From positions 1-64,000 of the forward strand of contig NZ_JATV01000006.1 of assembly GCF_000611675.1 (NCBI RefSeq): a DNA stretch of 64,000 bases, in the 5' to 3' direction. The notes beneath the pieces were generated by a model. That model saw nothing but the letters and a program-made list of their open reading frames with translations, searched no databases and was not told the origin of the DNA. A program made the translations under genes and the position numbers. Source of the stretch: Flavobacterium succinicans LMG 10402 (GTDB taxonomy: Bacteria > Bacteroidota > Bacteroidia > Flavobacteriales > Flavobacteriaceae). Numbering within the stretch: position 1 is the stretch's first letter; each line of letters opens with the position of its first letter. This document shows, piece after piece, positions 33,198-40,724 of this stretch.

Positions 33198-33477
33198 GAA
33201 AAATAGCAACAGAAAACGGTAGATAATTTGCCTTTCCGCTAACATACGCTACAAGCAATTTGGGTATTAGGCTTAATTTGAAATTGGTTTTGTATTTGGG
33301 TCCCGTAGCTTCGGGATGGCAAATCCGAAAATAAGACTTAATTTAGTCCTAGACCGACTGTAATACTGGGACGTTGACAGATATTATAACTGCTCGCCAA
33401 AAGGACAAACGTTGACAGACATTTAAAAAAATAGTATTAAATAGAAAATAATTAAAATTCTAAAATAAAAACTAAAA
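33198..33477 (+). repeat. Cassette-like spacer with palindromes and repeated GTTGACAG core
   Basis: It contains a hairpin (CCCG TAGCTT CGGG, near 33301-33314), imperfectly inverted TAGGCTTAATTT / AAGACTTAATTTAG segments, and direct copies of ACGTTGACAGA at 33371-33381 and 33409-33419. No gene is evident. The GTT-rich core lies about 60 nt before the next start codon, as in other spacers of this run. Confidence 0.55.
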
Positions 33478-34053
33478 ATGAAAAACCTTACAAAAAAAAT
33501 TACAACATTATTTGCTTTATCAATTTTTACAATTTCAACAGCACAAAATTATAAAGGTGAAATTGTTGATTTAGAAAATAAAACTTCAACAGTTGAAATT
33601 GTTTTCAATGCATCATCATTTAACGTAAACAGATTGATAAATTTACAGGAAAAAATAACTGTTGTTCAAAATGGGACACAAGTAACTTATTCTCCAAAAA
33701 ATCTGAAAGGATTTACAATTGAACTTGAAAAAGAGACTGTAAAATTTGAAAGCGTTGATGAATCAATTTTCGCACAAACTTTATATTCCAACAGAATAAA
33801 ACTTTACAAAATTCTTAGACAAATTTCTCGTGGTCATATTGTTAGGATATATGGAATCAAAAAGCCTAATATTACCAAAATAGCAGAAATGCCAGCAATG
33901 GGTTTAAGTAGATTAATTACAAAAAAGGAAATGTTACCTGCAATTGAAGACTGTAAAATTTCTTATACAAAAATTGAAAACGACGAAATTAAAATTAAAG
34001 ATGAACTAATCCTTGTTGATTTTATTAAGGATTATGAAAAAAATTGCTTTTAA
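33478..34053 (+). CDS. Secreted hypothetical protein
   Basis: A 191-residue protein with a signal peptide (to about residue 22, STAQ). The mature part begins NYKGEIVDLENK and is mixed beta/alpha; the end (CKISYTKIENDEIKIKDELILVDFIKDYEKNCF) has a paired-Cys pattern seen at the C-termini of several flavobacterial secreted proteins of unknown function. No catalytic motif is seen. It is the third gene of the cassette-like run and is followed by a palindromic spacer. Confidence 0.75.
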   Translation: MKNLTKKITTLFALSIFTISTAQNYKGEIVDLENKTSTVEIVFNASSFNVNRLINLQEKITVVQNGTQVTYSPKNLKGFTIELEKETVKFESVDESIFAQTLYSNRIKLYKILRQISRGHIVRIYGIKKPNITKIAEMPAMGLSRLITKKEMLPAIEDCKISYTKIENDEIKIKDELILVDFIKDYEKNCF

Positions 34054-34090
34054 AAAACAGCCAATCTGCCGAAAGCTGTTTGGTTCCTGA

Positions 34091-34213
34091 CCTTCGAATC
34101 ATACAAACCAGCTCCCCGAAGTGTTCCCAGATAAGCTGCGCGAATGTCTCCGACTTCGCGCCATTTTTAATCAGGTTGTCCTCTGCTACAATACCAGAAT
34201 GTCGGGCAACTTT
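34091..34213 (+). repeat. Cassette-like palindromic spacer, copy S1
   Basis: It carries TTCGAATCATACAAAC, then GCGCGAA-TGTCTCCGAC-TTCGCGC (a hairpin), CCATTTTTAATCAGGTTGTC, and ACCAGAATGTCGGGCAA just before the next gene. The core GTCTCCGACTTCGCGCC recurs at 36523 and, with one change, at 40202. Confidence 0.7.
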
Positions 34214-34241
34214 ACCGCAAAAACATCTTAAACATTGATTT

Positions 34242-34838
34242 ATGAAGAAAATACTATTTCTTGTATTATGTTTCGCATCACTTAGTTCTTGTAACTTACC
34301 GTCGTACGTTCTCTATAATCCAGGACAAACAACAGGTGTTGATTTTACCAGCGGAAAATGGCTTCTTAATGAGATAGATGCGCCAGCAAATTGCACAAAA
34401 CACCTTAAAGAAACTTCAATACGTGACTTTAAGATTCTTCTTGGTGACAGATTAAATTATGTGAGCGATGTCTCTGGTTTGCTTTTGACACAGAAAAAAA
34501 TTCCGTTGCAACCAAGTAAGCAAATCATTACTGAAATTAGAAAAGGCACTAATTATGATTTTTTCATAAACATCAAAGCCATCGAGACAAGAAATGATTT
34601 TGGTTCAATCGATTGGACTCCACGCAAAATGAGCAAAGAAGGAATAAACAGTAATGAAGTAACAATCGAAATCTACGATTTAAAAAATTCCCAAATTATT
34701 TACACTCAAAAAGTGATAGCTTCTGTAGGAAGACAAAACGATAACAATGATGTTCATATTTCTAAAACTTCAAGAAGTTTAATAATTGGAGCATATAATA
34801 AGCTAAAAAAAGACATTGAAAACAAGTCTATAAAGTAG
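34242..34838 (+). CDS. Hypothetical lipoprotein
   Basis: A 198-residue lipoprotein: signal ending LSSC (Cys17). The mature N-terminus (NLPSYVLYNPGQTTGVDFTSGKWLLNEIDAP, positions 18-48) precedes a helix and a core of beta strands. The stretch ITEIRKGTNYDFFINIKAIE and VTIEIYDLKNSQIIYTQKVIASVG resembles secreted proteins that probe or modify envelope structure, but I do not recognise the family. An identifiable GTTAGCCC core follows in the 90-nt spacer before the next gene. Confidence 0.75.
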   Translation: MKKILFLVLCFASLSSCNLPSYVLYNPGQTTGVDFTSGKWLLNEIDAPANCTKHLKETSIRDFKILLGDRLNYVSDVSGLLLTQKKIPLQPSKQIITEIRKGTNYDFFINIKAIETRNDFGSIDWTPRKMSKEGINSNEVTIEIYDLKNSQIIYTQKVIASVGRQNDNNDVHISKTSRSLIIGAYNKLKKDIENKSIK

Positions 34839-34928
34839 TAAAATCAACCAACAGCTATTACAACGTTAGCCCTCAGTTTGGCAGAACGAAAACGAAAACC
34901 AATAATTTAAAAATTGAATTAAACATTT

Positions 34929-35492
34929 ATGAAACAAACAATTCTGACTGTAGCCTTAATCGGCTTAACCCTAACAGTAAAATCTCAAAATGCAAGTGTT
35001 GAAAAATCTTTATTTGGTATTCAAACAGGTTTGCTTGGAATTTGGGCACATAACGAAGCGAAACTAACTAATCAAATTGCATTACGAAGTGAAATTGGAT
35101 TTGATAGTGGAATTTGGGGCGGAGATTTTTACGATAAAACGGGATTTTTAATGACTCCAGTTATAACTGCTGAACCCAAATGGTATTATAATCTCAATAA
35201 AAGAGTAAGCAAATCGAAAAGAATTGACGGGAATAGTGGAAATTTTATTTCACTTAAAACAAGTTATCATCCAGATTGGTTTGTAATTTCCAATTATGAA
35301 AATATAACTATTATTAGTGATATTTCAATTGTACCAACTTGGGGAATAAGAAGAAACATTGGAAAACATTTCAACTATGAAACGGGAATTGGACTTGGTT
35401 ACCGATACATTTTTGCTAAGCAAGCTGGCTATTTAGAAAACGAAAGCGAAACGACTGTTAATTTACATTTGAGAATTGGCTATAGATTTTAA
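34929..35492 (+). CDS. Putative small outer-membrane beta-barrel protein
   Basis: A 187-residue protein with a signal peptide (TVKSQN, about residue 20). The rest consists of alternating amphipathic strands rich in Gly/Tyr/Asn, ending in an aromatic Phe (LHLRIGYRF), the pattern of an eight-stranded outer-membrane barrel. Examples are RSEIGFDSGIWGGDFYD and IGLGYRYIFAKQ. No substrate or partner is evident. It belongs to the cassette-like run; spacer S2 follows. Confidence 0.75.
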   Translation: MKQTILTVALIGLTLTVKSQNASVEKSLFGIQTGLLGIWAHNEAKLTNQIALRSEIGFDSGIWGGDFYDKTGFLMTPVITAEPKWYYNLNKRVSKSKRIDGNSGNFISLKTSYHPDWFVISNYENITIISDISIVPTWGIRRNIGKHFNYETGIGLGYRYIFAKQAGYLENESETTVNLHLRIGYRF

Positions 35493-35517
35493 AAAAATAT
35501 AAGACTAGCAAAATCAG

Positions 35518-35589
35518 CCGTTCGAAGCATACAAATCGTTAAAATATGCTGCGCGAACCCGCTATAGTACCAGAATGTTGTCAGTAAGA
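35518..35589 (+). repeat. Cassette-like palindromic spacer, copy S2
   Basis: GTTCGAAGCATACAAATCG..AATATGCTGCGCGAAC; the GCATAC / ATATGC arms can pair. It ends with TAGTACCAGAATGTTGTCAG, in which GTTGTCAG lies at 35577-35584. It lacks the GTCTCCGACTTCG part of the fuller copies. Confidence 0.65.
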
Positions 35590-35616
35590 CCACAAAAAAA
35601 CCTTAACAACATAAAA

Positions 35617-36063
35617 ATGAAGAAACTCGGAACAAGTTTAATAATTACAGTTATTCTTTTAATATCAAATTACAGTGAAGCTCAAATTATTAAGTACACA
35701 GATTATGAGGTTGCAAAAAGTGAAGCTCTAAAGCAAAATAAAGATATTTTGATTGTTCTTACGGGTTCTGAATGGTGTAAACCTTGTATAAAAATGAAAA
35801 AAAATGTCTTTCAAAATACAGAGTTTATAAAACTTGCAGAAGACAGGTTAATAATTCTTGAGATAAATTTAGATAGACACATAAATATGAGTTCAAAAGT
35901 CTATAAAGATTATGATTTTTTCAAAAATAAATATCAGACAAATGCATTGCCTAGTCTTATTTTAATAGATAAAAATGAGGTTACTAAATCAGTAATTAGT
36001 AAAGGATTGACATCTTTTGAAAAAACATATAATAGACTTCGTGAACTAACAACTAAACAGTAA
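35617..36063 (+). CDS. Secreted thioredoxin-fold protein
   Basis: A 148-residue protein. I start it at ATG 35617, where a signal peptide (MKKLGTSLIITVILLISNYSEAQ, described as residues 1-22) begins; an upstream in-frame ATG at 35575 lies in the spacer repeat. The thioredoxin domain has the active site WCKPC, LTGSEWCKPC. It should act in the periplasm on disulphides, as a thiol:disulphide reductase or a maturation factor. It has the cis-proline region LPSLILID. Nothing in context indicates its partner. Confidence 0.88.
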   Translation: MKKLGTSLIITVILLISNYSEAQIIKYTDYEVAKSEALKQNKDILIVLTGSEWCKPCIKMKKNVFQNTEFIKLAEDRLIILEINLDRHINMSSKVYKDYDFFKNKYQTNALPSLILIDKNEVTKSVISKGLTSFEKTYNRLRELTTKQ

Positions 36064-36088
36064 AAATTTAAGTACTATTTCACCGTTC

Positions 36089-36131
36089 CTCGAAACATAC
36101 AAACCGTTAAAGTGTGAGGCGAAAACGTCTA
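36089..36131 (+). repeat. Cassette-like palindromic spacer, copy S3 (partial)
   Basis: CCTCGAAACATACAAACCG..AAGTGTGAGGCGAAAACGTCTATG follows the thioredoxin gene. It is a shortened version of S1/S2. Confidence 0.6.
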
Positions 36132-36196
36132 TGTTGAAATAAAAAACATTCTAAGTATTTTTCAAACCAAATGAATTATTAATCAAACATAAACTT

Positions 36197-36358
36197 ATGA
36201 AAAAACTAATTTTACTATTTGGAATAGTAATCGGAGTAACTAATAGTTCCTGCTCAAAAGATGATGATAAAACTCCTTGTTCTGAATTAAATATTCAAAG
36301 CCAAAGTGACCTGACTTGTGAAGAAATTGCTAAAGAATTTGATTGTAGTTGTGATTAA
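36197..36358 (+). CDS. Very small Cys-rich lipoprotein
   Basis: 53 residues: a lipoprotein signal with lipobox NSSC (Cys19), then an acidic SKDDDKTP linker and a mature tail rich in cysteines (PCSELN, LTCEEIAKEFDCSCD). There are five cysteines in 35 mature residues, suggesting a small disulphide-linked or metal-binding domain. It is encoded in its own frame with an A-rich ribosome-binding region, and lies between two spacer repeats. No family is recognised. Confidence 0.65.
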   Translation: MKKLILLFGIVIGVTNSSCSKDDDKTPCSELNIQSQSDLTCEEIAKEFDCSCD

Positions 36359-36482
36359 ATAAAAAAGGAATAAAATTAAAATCAATAGCAATTTCATTAT
36401 TATTTTTTTTGCGATAAAACCTAATCTTCAAAGAAAAAAATCTACAGAAGATAAAGTACGTTAACTGCAAATTTAAACTCGC

Positions 36483-36556
36483 TCCTCGAAGATTAAAAAC
36501 TATTAAAGTATGCTGCGCGAACGTCTCCGACTTCGCGCCATTTTTAATTAGGTTGT
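36483..36556 (+). repeat. Cassette-like palindromic spacer, copy S4
   Basis: CTCCTCGAAGATTAAAAAC..AAAGTATGCTGCGCGAAC, then GTCTCCGACTTCGCGCC and ATTTTTAATTAGGTTG. It agrees closely with S1 in its 3' half, including the hairpin GCGCGAA / TTCGCGC. Confidence 0.7.
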
Positions 36557-36616
36557 TCACCGTAAATATGATAAAAGTCTCACGACCTTTTAGCATAATG
36601 AGCCTTTAAAAACCAA

Positions 36617-36661
36617 AAAAAACACCAAAAATGACCTTTGCGCTTTTTTGGTGTTTTTTTT
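36617..36661 (+). terminator. Terminator-like hairpin before the carboxypeptidase-regulatory-like gene
   Basis: AACACCAAAAA / TTTTTGGTGTT stem flanked by A- and T-runs, so it works on both strands. Confidence 0.7.
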
Positions 36662-36829
36662 CGTTAAGTAGCAACTTAAGACTTTCTAAACAAAGTGAGC
36701 GAATTTGTAATATAATTACGAAAAAATCGATAGCCTTTTAGTATGTTTATGTCTTTGAAAGCAAAGTATAAAATCCGCAGAGGAGGACAATTTGAGCAAT
36801 GATAAGCCATTTTACAAAAACCATTTTCA

Positions 36830-37666
36830 ATGAAAAAAATTAGATTTACGGTACTATTTATTTTAATCACTATAAATTTTCACGCTCAAAAAATTTCAGG
36901 TAAAATTTTGGATGAAAATAACAATCCCATTTCTGAAGCAAGGATTGGAATTGAAAACAGAGCAATTGGCGGTGTAACAGATAGTAATGGAAATTATACT
37001 ATTAACGTAACAAACATTGACAAAACCGAAACCTTTAAAGTAATCGTAAATGAATATGAACCCTTTAAAATTTCCGTTGGTGACCTACTCCAATCTCAAA
37101 ACTACACGATTAAGCTAAAGAAAAAAATGATTACTCTTGAAACAGTAATCATCAACCCCAAAAAATATGTCAGTAAAAATTTTGGCACTTCTAATACCAA
37201 ACAAGCCTATTTTGGGGTTAATTCCAATGAACCCTATGATGTTTTTATCGAACATGCCATAAAAATTAAAAACAAAAAGAAATTAAAAATCAAGAACATA
37301 AACATTAATCTTGCTGATTTCAAATTCGAAAAAACGGCTACCTTTATTTTCGACATACAAAATGAAAAAAATGGTTTCCCAGATGATACCCAATCTTTAG
37401 TTACTGAAACTTTAAAATTGACAGTAACCGAAAGTGACATAAAAAACAAAAAATTGTCGATAGATGTTTCTAATCAAAACATTTGGACAAATAAAGATTT
37501 CTTTGTTTTAGTCAGAATAGCGGATGATTTTAAAGGAAAGCTTTCTTTTGCTGGAAATGTTTTTGCCTTTTCAAAAGATACTTATTACAGAAATTATTTT
37601 GGAGCATGGAAAAAATATTCAGGTGGTGAACCCTCAATAAATGTTGATGTAATGATTGAGAAATAA
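36830..37666 (+). CDS. Secreted protein with carboxypeptidase-regulatory-like N-terminal domain
   Basis: A 278-residue protein with a signal peptide (FHAQKI, about residue 20). Residues 20-105 form a beta-sandwich of the CarboxypepD_reg/CNA-B-like type: ISGKILDENNNPISEARIGIENRAIGGVTDSNGNYTINV (residues 22-60), as found at the N-terminus of TonB-dependent receptors and other Bacteroidota surface proteins. The remainder is a beta-rich region that resembles no named family. It begins 33 nt before a metallophosphoesterase gene and is probably co-transcribed with it. Confidence 0.8.
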   Translation: MKKIRFTVLFILITINFHAQKISGKILDENNNPISEARIGIENRAIGGVTDSNGNYTINVTNIDKTETFKVIVNEYEPFKISVGDLLQSQNYTIKLKKKMITLETVIINPKKYVSKNFGTSNTKQAYFGVNSNEPYDVFIEHAIKIKNKKKLKIKNININLADFKFEKTATFIFDIQNEKNGFPDDTQSLVTETLKLTVTESDIKNKKLSIDVSNQNIWTNKDFFVLVRIADDFKGKLSFAGNVFAFSKDTYYRNYFGAWKKYSGGEPSINVDVMIEK

Positions 37667-37698
37667 AAACGATTTTTCGCAATTTTAGACAAACGATA

Positions 37699-38544
37699 AT
37701 GAACAGACGAAAATTTTTAAACAGGTCCTTCTGGGGACTAACTGGATTAGGACTTTTTAGTGGCTTGTACGCTTGGCAAATAGAACCTCATTGGTTAGAA
37801 TTTGTGAAAGTCAAAATGCCGATCAAAAACCTACCCAAAGACTTGGTCGGAAAGACATTAATGCAAATCAGTGACATCCATATTGGAAATCGTTTCGACC
37901 ATAATTTTGTTATCGACTCCTTCAAAAAAGCAAAAGCATACAATCCAGATTTTGTGGTTTATACAGGAGACTATGTAAGTACTTACAAAGACAAAGTCCT
38001 TTGGGACAAACTAGAGGAAACATTACAAAATCTAGTAAAAGGAAAAATAGCAACACTTGGAATTTTGGGTAATCACGATTACGGGCGAAATTGGTCACAA
38101 AGCGAAGTGGCAGACCAAATTTCGGAACTACTTACCAAAAATGGCGTTCAAATGTTAAGAAACGAAAGTACAGAAATAAACGGCGTACATTTCATAGGTT
38201 TCGACGACTTTTGGGGACTTAATTTTGATCCTGCAAAAGCAATGCATGGTTTTGATTCTTCAAAAGCAAGTCTAGTGTTGTGCCATAACCCAGACGTTTG
38301 CGACTTGGACATTTGGGGCAACTACAACAGTTGGATTTTATCGGGACATACCCATGGAGGCCAAGTAAAACCTCCATTTCTTCCGCCACCCATGTTACCA
38401 GTAAATAATAAAAAATATTCTGCAGGACAATTTGCATTAAGTAATAATCGAACGTTATACATAAATAGAGCATTAGGTCATTTATGGCAGGTACGATTTA
38501 ATGTAAGACCCGAAATAACAATTTTTGAACTGCAAAATGGATAG
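37699..38544 (+). CDS. Membrane-anchored metallophosphoesterase
   Basis: A 281-residue phosphoesterase. The N-terminus MNRRKFLNRSFWGLTG suggests a twin-arginine-like or membrane signal. The calcineurin-like core has all five blocks: MQISDIHIG (D-x-H), VYTGDYVS (GD), LGNHDYG (GNHD), LCHNPDV and SGHTHGGQ (GHTH). It resembles YkoQ/YaeI-type enzymes that act on lipid or sugar phosphates at the membrane. The substrate is not predictable. Confidence 0.92.
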   Translation: MNRRKFLNRSFWGLTGLGLFSGLYAWQIEPHWLEFVKVKMPIKNLPKDLVGKTLMQISDIHIGNRFDHNFVIDSFKKAKAYNPDFVVYTGDYVSTYKDKVLWDKLEETLQNLVKGKIATLGILGNHDYGRNWSQSEVADQISELLTKNGVQMLRNESTEINGVHFIGFDDFWGLNFDPAKAMHGFDSSKASLVLCHNPDVCDLDIWGNYNSWILSGHTHGGQVKPPFLPPPMLPVNNKKYSAGQFALSNNRTLYINRALGHLWQVRFNVRPEITIFELQNG

Positions 38545-38744
38545 AAAATAAATATCAAAACTAAGATGAAAAAGCCTGTAAAATGAGCTTTCAACAAAAC
38601 AATTTAATATACATTTTGGCAATTCCACAAAACAAAACCTAATATGTTCTCAAATTCTGACCTTCAAAGAATACAACGCTGCAGTAATAGAACGTTGGTA
38701 GAAATTATAAAATAAATAGAGCAATAACCTTTTAAAATAAATTT

Positions 38745-39515
38745 ATGAAAAAATCAGTTTTAATTCTTTTATTTTATTTCTTTTCAAATTATGCTTTTAG
38801 TTGTGTTTGTGGTTTCACAACATTAATGGAGAGATTTCAAAAATCTGAATTTGTTGCAAAGGTCAAAATAGTAAAAATCACCACTATTGAAAATGATTTT
38901 GATTATCAAGATGCTGAAATTGAAATATTAGAACTCTACAAAGGAGAAACAAGACAAACAATTAAGATATTGTACGCAATTAATAGTTCTTGTGCCTTTA
39001 ATGTTCCAGAAAACTCAACTTGGTTAGTTTTTGCTGATACCCATGATGGAAAATTAAGTTTCGGTTTTTGCTCAGGCTCAAAACAAATCGACAGGAATTT
39101 TGACACAAATGAATATCCAAATGCTCATAAATATCATAATCAATCCATTCAAAGACAATTATCAATTCTTACTATCTTAAAAGAAAAAAGAGTTACTACT
39201 TTTAATGAAAATGGCTTGTGGCTTCTTCGCTCAAAAAAATGTGATAGCGATTTTAAAGGTTATGAAGTAAATGATAACACAGCGCTTTATGAGATTACGA
39301 TTAGTACTAATTTGAAAATAAAAAAAGTCAAAGCTTTAAAAGAATTTGATAATGCTGATTTATCAAAAGCAATTTTAAAATGTTTATCCAATAACTTTAT
39401 AATTGGCAATGAAAAAATAAAAAAAATTCCCAAAAAAGCAAAAATTTATGTTGCCTACGTATACTACAAAAATGACAATCCAAATGAAAGTTTCATGAGT
39501 GAAATTGATTTATAA
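38745..39515 (+). CDS. Secreted NTR/TIMP-like protein
   Basis: A 256-residue protein. A signal peptide ends at FAFS, exposing CVCG at the start of the mature chain, the arrangement of TIMP/NTR domains in which an N-terminal Cys is free. Then come FVAKVKIVKI, DAEIEILELYKGE, SSCAFNVPENSTWLVFADT and GFCSGS, the strand and Cys pattern of that fold (two or more disulphides). The C-terminal ~110 residues resemble a periplasmic domain (KVKALKEFDNADLSKAILKCL) of unknown type. No protease is nearby, so inhibition of metalloproteases is only a possibility. Confidence 0.75.
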   Translation: MKKSVLILLFYFFSNYAFSCVCGFTTLMERFQKSEFVAKVKIVKITTIENDFDYQDAEIEILELYKGETRQTIKILYAINSSCAFNVPENSTWLVFADTHDGKLSFGFCSGSKQIDRNFDTNEYPNAHKYHNQSIQRQLSILTILKEKRVTTFNENGLWLLRSKKCDSDFKGYEVNDNTALYEITISTNLKIKKVKALKEFDNADLSKAILKCLSNNFIIGNEKIKKIPKKAKIYVAYVYYKNDNPNESFMSEIDL

Positions 39516-39641
39516 TACAAAAGACATCTTCTAACATACTTCAATAAATTTGATTTTTCGGTTTTTCTAGCTTCTAATAATGGGCCTTATTTATTTCCCA
39601 AACATACAAAAGCACGTGACCTTTATCTTTACTTTAGCTTC

Positions 39642-40124
39642 ATGAAAACACTAAAAATATATTGCTATTTAATGCTCACTTTAACCATAATGGGTTGTAA
39701 AAATGAATCGCAAAAAACACCTATTGAGAAACCAATCGAGAGCAAAAAAAAGTTGACTCAAATTAATATTCCAAAAAATATTGATGACAATTTCAAAACA
39801 TTTCTTGATAATTTTAGTAAAGATTCTGTTTTTCAAATTAGTCGTGTAATTTTCCCATTGAAGGTTACGGAATTAGATTATAATAACGAACTTGAATCAA
39901 TAGTAAAAATTATTCAAAAAAAAGATTACACAAAACTTGACTTTGAATATCCAAAAGATGCCTTAACACGAGAATTTGATAGATACACACAAAACATCAA
40001 AACTAAGGGCAATAAAGCGGTTGTTGAAATTAGAGGAGTTGACAATGGAATATATTCTGATTTCTATTTTGAAAAAACAAATGGAAAGTGGCATCTTAAA
40101 TCTTGGAATGATAGTTCGAACTAA
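39642..40124 (+). CDS. Hypothetical lipoprotein, DUF4348-like
   Basis: A 160-residue lipoprotein: signal with lipobox TIMGC (Cys19), a Lys/Glu-rich linker, and a domain beginning NIPKNIDDNFKTFLDNFSKDSVFQISRVIFPLKV. That opening resembles Bacteroidota lipoproteins annotated as DUF4348, but I make the link with low confidence. It ends with a strand pair EIRGVDNGIYSDFYFEKTNGKWHLKSW. It is the last gene of the cassette-like run; spacer S5 follows. Confidence 0.75.
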   Translation: MKTLKIYCYLMLTLTIMGCKNESQKTPIEKPIESKKKLTQINIPKNIDDNFKTFLDNFSKDSVFQISRVIFPLKVTELDYNNELESIVKIIQKKDYTKLDFEYPKDALTREFDRYTQNIKTKGNKAVVEIRGVDNGIYSDFYFEKTNGKWHLKSWNDSSN

Positions 40125-40160
40125 AAAGAACAGCTGATAACAATTGCTAAAAGCTCCTAA

Positions 40161-40236
40161 TCCTCCGAAGCATACAAACTCTTGAAGTATGCTGCTCGAA
40201 CGTCTCCGACTTCACGCCATTTTTAAACAAGTTGAG
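40161..40236 (+). repeat. Cassette-like palindromic spacer, copy S5
   Basis: CCTCCGAAGCATACAAACTC..GAAGTATGCTGCTCGAAC then GTCTCCGACTTCACGCC and ATTTTTAAACAAG; GCATAC / GTATGC arms can pair. This is the right-most copy found. Confidence 0.7.
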
Positions 40237-40724
40237 ATTCATAAATATAATAAAAATCTTACTTTTTTTTCAACATAATTAGCAAGCTAAACCCTCATAA
40301 ACAAAGTATCAACATCAATCTCCCGTTCTACAAACAATTGTAATGCACACTGCTATTACTCCTTAAAAACAACTCGTGAACTATAGCTTTTACTGAATAA
40401 AACATCCTTTCCCGAAAAGACAATAGTCATGTTGATCAAGTTGTAAAATGTTCAAAATCTATAGAAAAAATAGTACACATTTAATAATTTGTAAAAAAAA
40501 CATTATTATATTTACTTCCTTATACAAAACGTTATCTAAGTACTTATATAAATGAGGGTAGAAAATTATATTTCATCAACACACATAACACAAAGTACTG
40601 ATTTAATGCTTTTTCAAAAATAAATTCATAAAAAAACAACGGCATTAATGCGTTGCATTAGTACTTACAATAAAAATCAAGTCGTAATAATTGTTAATAT
40701 TTAACTATAAATTAAGAAGGTAAA
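40237..40724. other. Long intergenic region upstream of the 606-residue lipoprotein gene
   Basis: AT-rich and non-coding. It has a short inverted repeat TAATGC-GTT-GCATTA near 40650. No promoter matching the consensus convincingly was found, though the gene must be transcribed from here. Confidence 0.5.

Noticed and set aside
34044..34238. Plus-strand frame of 64 residues in spacer S1
   Set aside because: It reads through the palindromic spacer repeat and overlaps the upstream gene end; product has no coherent features.
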